Source: Bacteroidota bacterium
GTDB lineage: Bacteria > Bacteroidota > Bacteroidia > 2-12-FULL-35-15
DNA: 64,000 bases
Direction of reading: 5' to 3'
NCBI GenBank assembly: GCA_947466965.1
Contig: CANIFU010000005.1
Coordinates: 1 to 64,000 of the forward strand
The notes under the pieces are model-generated. The model was given only the letters and a program-made list of their open reading frames with translations. It was not told where the DNA came from and ran no database searches. Numbering within the stretch: the first letter of the stretch is position 1; each line of letters starts with the position of its first letter. The position numbers and the translations under genes were made by a program. Positions 1 through 9,678 of this stretch are shown here, piece after piece.

Positions 1-132
1 ATACTATTGCAAATTAGTAATTTATCCATGTCGGAACAAAAAAAATACCTCGATAATTTTATTAAAGATTGGAAAGGGAACATGGAGCAAACCGATGATA
101 TTCTTTTGATTGGGGTGAAAATACCTGGATAA
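1..132 (+). CDS. C-terminal fragment of a SpoIIE/PP2C-type phosphatase (5' end outside window)
   Basis: Frame 1 translates to ILLQISNLSMSEQKKYLDNFIKDWKGNMEQTDDILLIGVKIPG*, matching the C-terminus of the 34989..38231 protein (WKGSNEQVDDILIIGIKI). Confidence 0.75.
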   Translation: MLLQISNLSMSEQKKYLDNFIKDWKGNMEQTDDILLIGVKIPG

Positions 133-190
133 TAAAAGCAAATTAAAAATAGGTCTTTCCAATACATCCTATGGTTATAAATGCATTCGT

Positions 191-2566
191 TCACTTTTTT
201 ACACTCACTATTTCAAATCGCTGAACAATAGATTCACCTGCTTCATCCACAAGGGTGAGCGAATGCATTCCTTCATTCGGTGACATGCCCATTTGGTGTA
301 TGTTTTGTGTGCTACCAATAAATTCACTATCCAAATGCCAGTAGATGATAGCATTTGCATTCCGATGTGCTACTTGAAAAATTGTTTTACCCATTGTGCC
401 ATCAATTTCCACTGGAACATATATCTTACTAAATTGCTTTGGGTAGATTATTTCCATGCCACCGAATCCCTCTGTTTCACAATCGCTACGCAATGGTGGT
501 AATTCAATGTAAGTTGAATTTTTTGATTTGTAATACCATTCAATTGCAGGAGGGAGTACAAACCAGGGAATGTGTTTCATTTTACTAACATCTTCACAAT
601 TACTATTTACACGGTATTTACCACTTTCATCCAAATGGATCATTCGGTGATAGTTGCAAGGCTCCGTTCGTAATCCTTTTTTTTGAATCCAGTTGCTGTC
701 TGTCGGTTCACAAATATCATTGGCCCTGCATCCGCTTTGTAGGCATATTTTTACTTTTTCCATTTCATCGTAAGGCGGCGAAAACCATTTTCCTGGTTTT
801 AATAAACTGAAAATGTCAAATAGGATAGGAGCCGCTGTTTGAATTCCAACTAATCCTGGGCGCCCTTCTCCATCTGCATTTCCAACCCAAACACCTATAA
901 CGTATTTGGGAGTTAAACCAATTGCCCAGCCATCTCTGAATCCAAAACTTGTTCCTGTTTTCCATGCAACTTTTGTAGCAGAAGTATATTGTTTCCATCC
1001 TGCATCTTCATCCGGTCGTGATACTTCAACCATTGCTTCGAATGTAAAATAAATGGATGCAGCATCCAGCATTGTTGCATTTTCTAGTTCGATCTTTTTT
1101 TTATCTTGAAGGGTATAATAAGGAGGATGATAATCATTCTTATCGTATTTACCATTGTATGAAGAATAATGATTCAACGTTCGCGCCATGCTCGCATACA
1201 TGCCAGTGATGTCCCAAAGTTTTCCTTCTGCACCTCCAAGTATTACAGATAATCCATAATGGTCGGGCGAATAGGTGAGTGTGGTCATGCCTAATTTCTT
1301 TAGTTTGTAATTGAACTTTTCAATTCCATAACGTTGAAGCATCCTAACAGCAGGGATATTTAAACTCCTTGCCAAGGCTTTTTTTGCAGGAACGGCACCG
1401 TCAAATGTTTGATTGTAATTTTGTGGCACATAACCTGCAATTTGAGTTGGTATATCTGGAATTAATGTTGTAGATAATAGTTCTCCATCATTCAGCATCG
1501 ATGCAAATAAAAATGGTTTTAAAATACTTCCAGTGCTTCTGGGAGCATTAATAACATCTACATCACTTTCGTATTCATGCTTTTTTTTATTGTTGGTATT
1601 GCCAACATATGCTAGAACAGTTCCCGTTTCAACATCTAAAACAATTGCACAGGCATTGTGAATTTCATTGCCTTTTAAAATTCTATGATGATTTTCAATT
1701 ATCGTATTTACACGTTCTTGTAGGTGTCCATCGAGTGTTGAAATAATTCGTTTCCCCGAAAGATTTTCTTTTACAGCTCTTTGTAAAAGGTGAGGCGCAA
1801 TTTGTGGAATGGCGTGCGGTTTTCCTGTTAATGGTTCTTGCTTTCCTAATTCACATGTTTCTTTGTCAATTATTTTTGCAATAAAAAGTTGGTCCAATAA
1901 ACGATTTCTTTTAATTAATAAACGATTTTGATTTTTCCCAGGATAAATTAAACTTGGTGCATTGGGTAATACAGCCAAGGTAGCTGATTCGGCCCATGAA
2001 AGTTTTGAGGGATCCCTACCAAAATATCTCCAGGAAGCGGCATCAATTCCTACAACATTACTTCCGAATGGTGCATTGGAAGAATAAAGTGAGAGTATTT
2101 CTTTTTTTGAATAACTGAACTCTAATCGGGTTGCTAAAATTAATTCAATAAGTTTTTCAAAATATGTTCGCTTCTGTCCTTTTCTTGAAAGTCGGATTAC
2201 CTGCATGGTGATGGTGCTGCCCCCACTAACCTTTCTTTTCTCAGATATGTTTTGTTTAATTGCTCTTGCAATTGCACTCGGACTAACTCCCCAGTGGGAA
2301 TAAAACCCACGATCTTCAAATTGTACAATACAGTCGATAAATTTTTGTGGTACTTTTTCTGTTAATGGAAAACGCCATTGCCCATCTTCAGCAATTTTAG
2401 CAGATAATAGCATCTCGTTTTTATCTTCTAATACCGTACTTGTTTTTGTTTTAAATAAAGGAGTAGGTAAACTAAAAAAATACCAAAGGAGAAAGATGAA
2501 AAGAATAATTGATATGATTCCTTTTTTACTTTTTAGAAATTGTATGATCGAAGGAATATTTTTCAA
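191..2566 (-). CDS. pbpC: Penicillin-binding protein 1C (transglycosylase/transpeptidase)
   Basis: GT51 motif EDRGFYSHWGVSPSAIARA and GGSTITMQ; transpeptidase SILK and KTGTSFGFRDGWAIG; PBP1C-like C-terminal region. Confidence 0.92.
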   Translation of the reverse strand: MKNIPSIIQFLKSKKGIISIILFIFLLWYFFSLPTPLFKTKTSTVLEDKNEMLLSAKIAEDGQWRFPLTEKVPQKFIDCIVQFEDRGFYSHWGVSPSAIARAIKQNISEKRKVSGGSTITMQVIRLSRKGQKRTYFEKLIELILATRLEFSYSKKEILSLYSSNAPFGSNVVGIDAASWRYFGRDPSKLSWAESATLAVLPNAPSLIYPGKNQNRLLIKRNRLLDQLFIAKIIDKETCELGKQEPLTGKPHAIPQIAPHLLQRAVKENLSGKRIISTLDGHLQERVNTIIENHHRILKGNEIHNACAIVLDVETGTVLAYVGNTNNKKKHEYESDVDVINAPRSTGSILKPFLFASMLNDGELLSTTLIPDIPTQIAGYVPQNYNQTFDGAVPAKKALARSLNIPAVRMLQRYGIEKFNYKLKKLGMTTLTYSPDHYGLSVILGGAEGKLWDITGMYASMARTLNHYSSYNGKYDKNDYHPPYYTLQDKKKIELENATMLDAASIYFTFEAMVEVSRPDEDAGWKQYTSATKVAWKTGTSFGFRDGWAIGLTPKYVIGVWVGNADGEGRPGLVGIQTAAPILFDIFSLLKPGKWFSPPYDEMEKVKICLQSGCRANDICEPTDSNWIQKKGLRTEPCNYHRMIHLDESGKYRVNSNCEDVSKMKHIPWFVLPPAIEWYYKSKNSTYIELPPLRSDCETEGFGGMEIIYPKQFSKIYVPVEIDGTMGKTIFQVAHRNANAIIYWHLDSEFIGSTQNIHQMGMSPNEGMHSLTLVDEAGESIVQRFEIVSVKK

Positions 2567-2588
2567 TTAAATTCAGGTGTCAGAATTA

Positions 2589-3461
2589 TTATTTATCTAA
2601 TTCACTTCGCATTTGTTTGGAAGTCTTTTTGCTTCCATCATGGCTCCATCCAGGAGGGCCAAATACATACATAAGCTTAGCTTTAAAGGAGGAAGGCTTT
2701 TTGAGGTCATTGGCTATGTTTATCCATTCATGGAAAACCATTTTTAATGGATGGTATGTTTTTATATTTTCTGTTAAGCCAAAAACAACTTTTTCATTTT
2801 CTTCTTCAAAGGTCCCGAACAGCTTATCCCAAATGATTAATAACATTCCCATATTTTTATCAAGATATTTTACATTGCTGGCATGATGAACACGGTGGTG
2901 AGATGGGGTGGAAAAAAAATATTCTAGAAAACCTAGCTTATCAACTGTTTGTGTGTGAATAAGGATGCCGTATAGCTGCGTTGCAGAATAAATAAACATG
3001 ATGTCAATTCCTTTAAATCCTAAAAGTGATAAAGGAATAAAATAAATGAAACGATATAAAGGCTGAAAAACTGACGATCGAAAACCTACAGTTAAATTGT
3101 ATTCTTCGGATGAATGATGCGTCACATGAACGGCCCAAAACATTCTACAGAAATGATCCATTCGGTGAAGCCAGTAAAACATAAAATCTTGAGCAAGGAG
3201 AAGCATCCCCCAATAAACCCATTGGTTTTGAATTTCTATAAATTTAAATTGGAAAAAATAATTGAGAACGAATAAACAAATTCCTCTTACTAAAATATCT
3301 AAACTCATATTTAATATGGTTAAATAGATATTTGAAAATGTTCCTTTTAAAGAATAATAATTTTTATGATGGTAAAAGCTAAATAAAATTTCTGCACCAA
3401 TAACAATGGCATAAATTGGAGTCGTTATAATAATTAATAATGCTTCTCTGAATTCGTTCAT
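2589..3461 (-). CDS. Sterol desaturase / fatty acid hydroxylase family membrane protein
   Basis: His boxes HRMDH, HVTHH and HHRVHH with several hydrophobic segments. Confidence 0.9.
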   Translation of the reverse strand: MNEFREALLIIITTPIYAIVIGAEILFSFYHHKNYYSLKGTFSNIYLTILNMSLDILVRGICLFVLNYFFQFKFIEIQNQWVYWGMLLLAQDFMFYWLHRMDHFCRMFWAVHVTHHSSEEYNLTVGFRSSVFQPLYRFIYFIPLSLLGFKGIDIMFIYSATQLYGILIHTQTVDKLGFLEYFFSTPSHHRVHHASNVKYLDKNMGMLLIIWDKLFGTFEEENEKVVFGLTENIKTYHPLKMVFHEWINIANDLKKPSSFKAKLMYVFGPPGWSHDGSKKTSKQMRSELDK

Positions 3462-3481
3462 AGCACAAAAGTAAATAAAAA

Positions 3482-3504
3482 AGCCACTCGTTTTTCGAAT
3501 GGCT
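3482..3504 (-). terminator. Rho-independent terminator downstream of the 3527..4351 gene
   Basis: AGCCACTCG-TTTTT-CGAATGGCT imperfect hairpin flanked by an A-run (T-run on the minus strand). Confidence 0.6.
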
Positions 3505-3526
3505 TTTTCATAAATTTTTTAAAGTA

Positions 3527-4351
3527 TTAACGGAGGTATACTCTTTTTGTATAAACAATGTTTTTATTCGTAATAGTTACAAAATAGATTCCCGTCTTTT
3601 CTTTCGAAAGATCAATTGAAGTTTCTTTGTCTTTCAGCAATCCGTTGTAAATTTCTTGTCCCAATGCATTGCCTATCTTTACAACAGCATTTATCGGTTG
3701 TTCTTTTAAAAATGAAACAATAATATTTTTTTCTGCGCTATAAATTAACGTGGAAGCCATGAGTGTGTTTTCATCTATGCCGACTCCGATTTCCCCGGCA
3801 ATAATAGAGTCATTAGGAGTAGCATTGTATGCATAATCTTTTATTGTAAATTGATTGGCAGTAGCCGATACATCAAGTCTGGCCCAACCATAATGCAATT
3901 GTGTTCCGATGTAAAATTGAAGTCCAATAAATTTGTTGGAAACTCCAATCCAATTGCCATAAGAATAACTGCTTCCGAAATAACTTGCCATTGACTGACT
4001 TGCTCCCGTATTAAATTGCAATGTTGATTTAATCGTATCACCATTGTTTAGTGCGAATGGATAGGTATATGATCCAATGACGCTACCTGCTACTGCGTTT
4101 GTACCAGCAGCTGTTATGCCAACCCCTTGTGAGGTTGATGAGCCTGTTCCGATTGTCAGATTGAATGTGAAATCCACAACGCCACCATTATCAAGATCAA
4201 GATTAAAGGATGTACCTGAGATTGTAGTAGTGGAATCGGGGTTAATGTCGGTATAGATAACCTGAGCATCAGCTTGTGAACTCATTAAAGCAATAGAACC
4301 AGCTAGCGCAGAGTAAGACTTGATTTTTTTATTAAGAGTAGAAGTAGGCAT
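3527..4351 (-). CDS. Secreted protein with T9SS type A sorting domain
   Basis: C-terminus VKIGNALGQEIYNGLLKDKETSIDLSKEKTGIYFVTITNKNIVYTKRVYLR is a typical Por-secretion C-terminal domain. Confidence 0.8.
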   Translation of the reverse strand: MPTSTLNKKIKSYSALAGSIALMSSQADAQVIYTDINPDSTTTISGTSFNLDLDNGGVVDFTFNLTIGTGSSTSQGVGITAAGTNAVAGSVIGSYTYPFALNNGDTIKSTLQFNTGASQSMASYFGSSYSYGNWIGVSNKFIGLQFYIGTQLHYGWARLDVSATANQFTIKDYAYNATPNDSIIAGEIGVGIDENTLMASTLIYSAEKNIIVSFLKEQPINAVVKIGNALGQEIYNGLLKDKETSIDLSKEKTGIYFVTITNKNIVYTKRVYLR

Positions 4352-4440
4352 TCATTACTGTTTTTAAGTAGATTATTCTATTTATTTAAAAAACTTGGCT
4401 TTTCAAAGCAATATTAAACAAAAATCGGTAATTTAAAAAA

Positions 4441-6999
4441 TTAATTTGATTGTTTTCGATTTCTATATAGCGTTGAATCGATTACCGCAGCCATTGCCTG
4501 TGTTCTTAAATCCGACTCAAGAAACAGGGATATGTTTTCTGCCATTTCTGAAGGATTGTTGATGGTTTCTGCATAAGAAACATACATCACCTCAAATTGC
4601 GGATTCGTATTTATCCATGATTGTGTTTTTTCTAGCTGTTTTTTAAATGTTTCAGCAAGTGCTGCAGGGTAGATTTTTTTTTCCACATCCGCTTTTTTTC
4701 CTAACATAATTTGTTGTGATTGGATCACTTCTTCCATCTCGCGCTCCATGAAAATAATTTTGTATTGATAGTTTGCAGGTAGATATTGTAAAAGTTGGAC
4801 GATCACTTTAAGCACTTTGTTCTGACCTTCGTGTATCCAAGAGTTATCCCTAGCTAAACTTTTTACTTTTTGATATTCCCAATACCCTTTGGGATTATTT
4901 TCATCCTCCAATCTCAAATTATCTGTTAAGATATCTAATCCTCCAGCCGATAGCATTTGCATCATCATAGAAGTTCCTGATCTTGGAAGACCAGATACAA
5001 TTGTAATTTTACCTTTTATATTGTTCATGATAAAGTCACTATGTTTTTTTGCAGCTTCTGTATTTAAAATGTTGTTGGTAAAAATTTTTACCAGATATGC
5101 ATGCGCTTTACTATTTCCGGGTTGATGGGTAACAACTACGTTAAAAGCTTCTGCAGCTCTTTCGAACATTTCTAAACGATAGAATGCTTCACCCAAAAAA
5201 TAATGTGCCATTGGATTGTTGAAAATCAATGAAACCGAACTTAGTAAATGATCCAGGGCAGTTTCTAGTTGATTTTTTCGTAATAAAGCGATACCAAGTC
5301 CCATATGCGCTCCGGCATTATCCGGATCTATTTGTAATGCATGTTCAAATGCATTTTTTGCTTCATCCCATTCTTTTAATTTGATGAATGCCTCTCCCAC
5401 TTTTATATGGATATCGGGCATGTGAGCAATTGTTTCCAATGCTTTTTTGAAAAGTGTTAAGGCTTTTCTTGGTTTGTTTTGTGACACGAGCAAAACGCCT
5501 TCTAAATAATCTAACTGAGGTAATTCTTTTTTATCAAGTTTTTTTAACTGTTCAATCACAGAATTACAAACATCAAATTTTCTCAATTTTTGTAAACATT
5601 CGGCATATTTAAGAGCGTATCTCGCAATGTTAGGTTTCTTGTCAAATAACGATTCTAATATAGGTTCGGCTAATTCTGCTTGCTCTTTAAATAAATATAT
5701 GCGGGCTAAATTGAATTGGGTTTCATTTACAACCTTCTCCACATTTTTTGTTTTATCTTCTGAGGGTGCTTCAATATAACCCAAGTCAATAAGTTGTTTC
5801 ATTGCTTCTGCAACTGCCATTGGATCTTGTTGTAATTCTTTTGGATGGTTTCCTGCATTGCCTTCAATATTTTCCCAACTCTCAATGTATTGTGGAGTAA
5901 TTTGTTTATCGAAAACTTGAGTCAATACTTTTCCATCCATATCCTTCCCAACAGGCAATCCGAATATGGTTAAAATAGTAGGTGTAATATCTAATAAGGT
6001 TGCTCCGTAAATGCGATCATCTTTATGAATGTTCGGACCAGATATGCAAAACATTCCAAATTGACGATGTTCTAATGCTGGTGCCATTGGCTCTGTTGGT
6101 AGTCTTTTGGGGCGGAGATGATCGGAATGAAAACCATGGTCGGATAGAATAATTATTGTTGCATCTTCTCCGGCAAGTTTGATGTATCGATCAAGCATCA
6201 TATCATGAAAACGATATATACCATTCACTACATCTTTGTATATGTCAAATTGCTCATCGGTAATACCAGAAAGTTGCGGTGGATGATATTTCATAAACCC
6301 ATGACTTATATGATCGATTGTGTCAAAATAAACTGCTGTAAGATCCCATGGCTCGTTTTCCATCAGCCAAGTTGCAGCAGCATGTGTAGAGGAGCATTCA
6401 GCAATGTTTTTTGCGATGACGGAAAGTTTTTGATCTTTTTCCTGATTAATTAAATGTGCTTTAGGAACAAAAGGAAGAATATGCTCCGCATTAAGTTCTG
6501 TTGGGTGAACTCTATATTCAGCAATTATATCAGCAAGTCGTTCCGGATAAATTGTACCTTCTACTAATTTCCAATCTTCAATTTTTTCACTGGTTATTTT
6601 TTGAAAAAAATTGGATACCATTACTCCGTTTATTGGTTCAGCGGGGTTACTTGGCCACCATCCTACTATGTTTGATTTTAAGTTGTTTTGTGATAATATA
6701 TTCCAAAGTGCTTTACATTTTCTACTTGTAGATGTTACTGGTCTTAGTTCAATTTGCTCTGGTATCGGCTCAACAAAATTTAAGATGCCGTGCTTGTCGC
6801 CTGTTTTGCCAGTGGCAATTGATGTCCATAAAATGGGCGACAATACAGGATCTAATGTGGCAATGTCACCCATTACTCCTTTATTGATAAGAGACTCAAG
6901 GGATGGCATCAAACCTGCATCTAATAATGGATTAATAATTTTCCAATCTGCAGCATCCCAACCAAGAACAAGCACTTTTTTTGCTAATCGTTTATCCAT
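4441..6999 (-). CDS. Alkaline phosphatase-superfamily phosphodiesterase + TPR + sulfotransferase-like fusion protein
   Basis: N-terminus VLVLGWDAADWKIINPLLDAG...LSDHGFHSDH (type I phosphodiesterase/nucleotide pyrophosphatase-like); central TPRs; C-terminal P-loop ITIVSGLPRSGTSMMMQML (sulfotransferase-like). Confidence 0.85.
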   Translation of the reverse strand: MDKRLAKKVLVLGWDAADWKIINPLLDAGLMPSLESLINKGVMGDIATLDPVLSPILWTSIATGKTGDKHGILNFVEPIPEQIELRPVTSTSRKCKALWNILSQNNLKSNIVGWWPSNPAEPINGVMVSNFFQKITSEKIEDWKLVEGTIYPERLADIIAEYRVHPTELNAEHILPFVPKAHLINQEKDQKLSVIAKNIAECSSTHAAATWLMENEPWDLTAVYFDTIDHISHGFMKYHPPQLSGITDEQFDIYKDVVNGIYRFHDMMLDRYIKLAGEDATIIILSDHGFHSDHLRPKRLPTEPMAPALEHRQFGMFCISGPNIHKDDRIYGATLLDITPTILTIFGLPVGKDMDGKVLTQVFDKQITPQYIESWENIEGNAGNHPKELQQDPMAVAEAMKQLIDLGYIEAPSEDKTKNVEKVVNETQFNLARIYLFKEQAELAEPILESLFDKKPNIARYALKYAECLQKLRKFDVCNSVIEQLKKLDKKELPQLDYLEGVLLVSQNKPRKALTLFKKALETIAHMPDIHIKVGEAFIKLKEWDEAKNAFEHALQIDPDNAGAHMGLGIALLRKNQLETALDHLLSSVSLIFNNPMAHYFLGEAFYRLEMFERAAEAFNVVVTHQPGNSKAHAYLVKIFTNNILNTEAAKKHSDFIMNNIKGKITIVSGLPRSGTSMMMQMLSAGGLDILTDNLRLEDENNPKGYWEYQKVKSLARDNSWIHEGQNKVLKVIVQLLQYLPANYQYKIIFMEREMEEVIQSQQIMLGKKADVEKKIYPAALAETFKKQLEKTQSWINTNPQFEVMYVSYAETINNPSEMAENISLFLESDLRTQAMAAVIDSTLYRNRKQSN

Positions 7000-7174
7000 T
7001 TATTTTTTCTGATTGTGCGTTCAATCTTTCTTTTTCTTCTTTACGTTTTTCTCTCCAAGCCTTTATTCCAACCGCGCCTAATGCGAGAAGTCCTAAAGAG
7101 CCTACTGTAGTTATCTCTATAGTGTTTTGCGGATTTATTTTCGCAATTTCTTTTGAAGTAATGGTGCTTTTCAT
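6992..7174 (-). CDS. Small single-TM protein (about 60 aa), hypothetical
   Basis: MKSTITSKEIAKINPQNTIEITTVGSLGLLALGAVGIKAWREKRKEEKERLNAQSEKING; one hydrophobic stretch then a basic tail; 8-nt overlap with the start of the 4441..6999 CDS. Start chosen downstream of the track start. Confidence 0.55.
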   Translation of the reverse strand: MKSTITSKEIAKINPQNTIEITTVGSLGLLALGAVGIKAWREKRKEEKERLNAQSEKING

Positions 7175-7382
7175 CTTTTGTTTTTTGATGTAAAAATATA
7201 ATTTTTCAGGAAGAATTAAAGATAGAACCCTTGATAAAAGGTTGGTTTGGGAGATGTTTATTAACAAAAAGCCCATTTTTCAACAATTTCACTAATTTTT
7301 TGTCCTAAAACTTGCCTTGTGTATGTTTTCTGTTTTATATTCGTTACAATCAAATAATGTTTAACCCATAAACCAAAACAAA

Positions 7383-7658
7383 ATGAACAAAGCAGAATTA
7401 GTTGATGCAATTGCTGCAGAAACAAAACTAACAAAAGCTGATGCTGGAAGAGCATTAGAAGCATTCGTTAACGCTACAACAAAAGCACTTAAAAAAGGTG
7501 ACAGAGTTGCATTAGTAGGTTTCGGATCTTTCTCAGTTTCTAAAAGAGCTGCAAGAAATGGTCGTAACCCACAAACAGGAAAAGCGATTAAAATAGCTGC
7601 TAAAAAAGTAGCTAAATTTAAAGCTGGTGCTGACTTAGCAAAAACAGTTAACAGATAA
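7383..7658 (+). CDS. HU family DNA-binding protein
   Basis: [82 protein letters not shown]. Confidence 0.96.
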   Translation: MNKAELVDAIAAETKLTKADAGRALEAFVNATTKALKKGDRVALVGFGSFSVSKRAARNGRNPQTGKAIKIAAKKVAKFKAGADLAKTVNR

Positions 7659-7683
7659 TTTTTGTTTCTGAAAAAATAAAAAA

Positions 7684-7710
7684 GTCCCGCATTCATGCGG
7701 GACTTTTTTA
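7684..7710. terminator. Bidirectional rho-independent terminator between HU gene and converging TMTC-like gene
   Basis: GTCCCGCAT/ATGCGGGAC inverted repeat flanked by A-run and T-run; its right flank reaches the stop region of the 7708..9669 gene. Confidence 0.85.
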
Positions 7711-9669
7711 TTTTGTAAAGCTTTTCGCTTTGTTAATATATTCTTGCCCATTTACGCGATCTCCCATGTTCATGTAGGTCAAACCAATAAACTGATTTGC
7801 TGATTTATTATTAGGATCAATTTCAGTTACCTTTTTAAAACTTTCAATTGCAAGCAAAAACATTTTGTTTGCATTTACTAAATCTTTTCGAGCTTTATAT
7901 GCTTCACCCATTGCTCCATATGCACTTCCGAGGTTGCAGCCCGCATCTGTATCATATTTATCAATTTCAATCGCTTTCTGAAAAGCTTTAGCCGCTTCTG
8001 CATAGTTTCCGATAGAAAACAAACAAGTTCCTGCATTATTGTGGTACATGCCTTTTCCTGGATTCATTTCTAATGCTCTGTTGTAACTTTTGAATGAAGC
8101 TTCGTAATTTTTTTGTTCATAATATATTCTGCCAGCAACATTGTGTGCATCCGGAAATAATTCATAAAGAGTAAGTGCTTTTTTGATGCTTTTCTGAGCA
8201 TTAATGAGTCGGAGTTCTCTTTGTTTTGGGTCTTTTACTGCATTCAACGAATCTTTATTTGCTAAGTTATTCGCATAATAAAAGAGCATGTGCGCACTAT
8301 TGGGTACAGTTTTTAAATCGTGCCCAAATAATGTTGTATCTGATTTCCAGTCTTTATTTCTTGAATATGTTTTTAGGGAATATAAAATAAGAATCAGTGC
8401 TGTTAACATCAATAATGGTTTATGAATCCTCAAAACAGTTTCGGGTTTTAAGTTCAAATCAGTGGGGTTTATTTTGACTAATTTTGACAGAAGATAGACT
8501 GCAGCCAAACAAAAAGCAATGGAAGGGAAGAATAAAAGTCGTTCCGCTAAATGGGTTCCGATCAGCATGAAAATATTTGAAGCCAATGCCATTGCTACGA
8601 AATAAAAAAGAATACAGAATGAAAGAAAATGTTTTTCTTTCATTTTTTTTATTGCATAAAAAAGCAAGAAACTATGAAAAATTAAAGCGACTATAAATCC
8701 AATATTTGCCATTGACGTTACAATTGGAATAGTGTTAAATGAGTAGTCAGATGATAGGGGATGAGGAAAAAGCAGTAATAAAAAATATTTCCCCATAATC
8801 ATAATTGCAGTTGCTTTTTGTTGTATAACATCACTTGTATATAAAAGTGAATTGTCGATTACTGGAATGTTTTTTATACCGATGCTCCCTATAATTTTTA
8901 TGTGAAGCATCATGTAAATTATAGCAATAGTGGCCAGTAAGCTGGTAATTTTAAAATTTTTTTTCAGAGACGTTTCCGTGAAAAAGTATATAAACAATGG
9001 AGCCAACGCTACGTAAACAATCGCTGATTCTTTTGATAGTAATGCTAAAAAGAAACAGAGCAATGAGCCGATCAGTAGTCCTTTTTTATTAGAATTTAAA
9101 TAGTTTGAGATACTCAACAGAGAGAGTAATAAAAATAGCATACTGGAAAGTTCGTCTCTGCTTTTAATGTTTGCCACTACTTCAGTGTGTATTGGATGTG
9201 CAGCAAATAATAAAGCTACAATAAACAGAAGATAGATATTCATTTTTGTGAAACGTATCAGCACAATGAAAAGTAATACACAAACAAAGGAATACATCAG
9301 TACATTTATCAGGTGATGAACGTTTGGATTGTTAGGTGATAATTGCCATTCAATAGCAAACATTGCTTTTGTTAAGGGTCGATATAAATTATTTTCGTTA
9401 TTGCCATATCCCTCTCTATAGCTGGAAAAAAATATTTCTTTTAAAGAAGATGTTCCACCTTTGGTGATTTTATTTTCTTTAATAACGGAATAATCGTCTA
9501 ATACAAATTGATGCTGAAGTGTATTTGAATAGAGCAGGAAAGATACTAGCGCAATGACAAGCGAAAGTTTAAGAACCAATTTTTTATCAATTGCGAATGT
9601 TTTTGATTCCGATTTTATTTTCGCTTCGTGAGGTTTATGTTTTGGGTTGTTTTTTTTTTGTGTTGACAT
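7708..9669 (-). CDS. Polytopic membrane protein with C-terminal TPRs (TMTC/PMT-like mannosyltransferase family)
   Basis: N-terminal FVLDDYSVIKEN motif, many TM segments, then TPRs. Confidence 0.75.
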   Translation of the reverse strand: MSTQKKNNPKHKPHEAKIKSESKTFAIDKKLVLKLSLVIALVSFLLYSNTLQHQFVLDDYSVIKENKITKGGTSSLKEIFFSSYREGYGNNENNLYRPLTKAMFAIEWQLSPNNPNVHHLINVLMYSFVCVLLFIVLIRFTKMNIYLLFIVALLFAAHPIHTEVVANIKSRDELSSMLFLLLSLLSISNYLNSNKKGLLIGSLLCFFLALLSKESAIVYVALAPLFIYFFTETSLKKNFKITSLLATIAIIYMMLHIKIIGSIGIKNIPVIDNSLLYTSDVIQQKATAIMIMGKYFLLLLFPHPLSSDYSFNTIPIVTSMANIGFIVALIFHSFLLFYAIKKMKEKHFLSFCILFYFVAMALASNIFMLIGTHLAERLLFFPSIAFCLAAVYLLSKLVKINPTDLNLKPETVLRIHKPLLMLTALILILYSLKTYSRNKDWKSDTTLFGHDLKTVPNSAHMLFYYANNLANKDSLNAVKDPKQRELRLINAQKSIKKALTLYELFPDAHNVAGRIYYEQKNYEASFKSYNRALEMNPGKGMYHNNAGTCLFSIGNYAEAAKAFQKAIEIDKYDTDAGCNLGSAYGAMGEAYKARKDLVNANKMFLLAIESFKKVTEIDPNNKSANQFIGLTYMNMGDRVNGQEYINKAKSFTK

Positions 9670-9678
9670 AAGGCTTTT

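Noticed and set aside
3466-3473. CAAAAGTA (minus TACTTTTG) upstream of the hydroxylase gene
   Set aside because: Only about 5 nt from the start codon and no -33 partner at correct spacing.
7361-7696. 111-aa minus ORF antisense to HU
   Set aside because: Fully antisense to a strongly conserved HU gene and spans its terminator.
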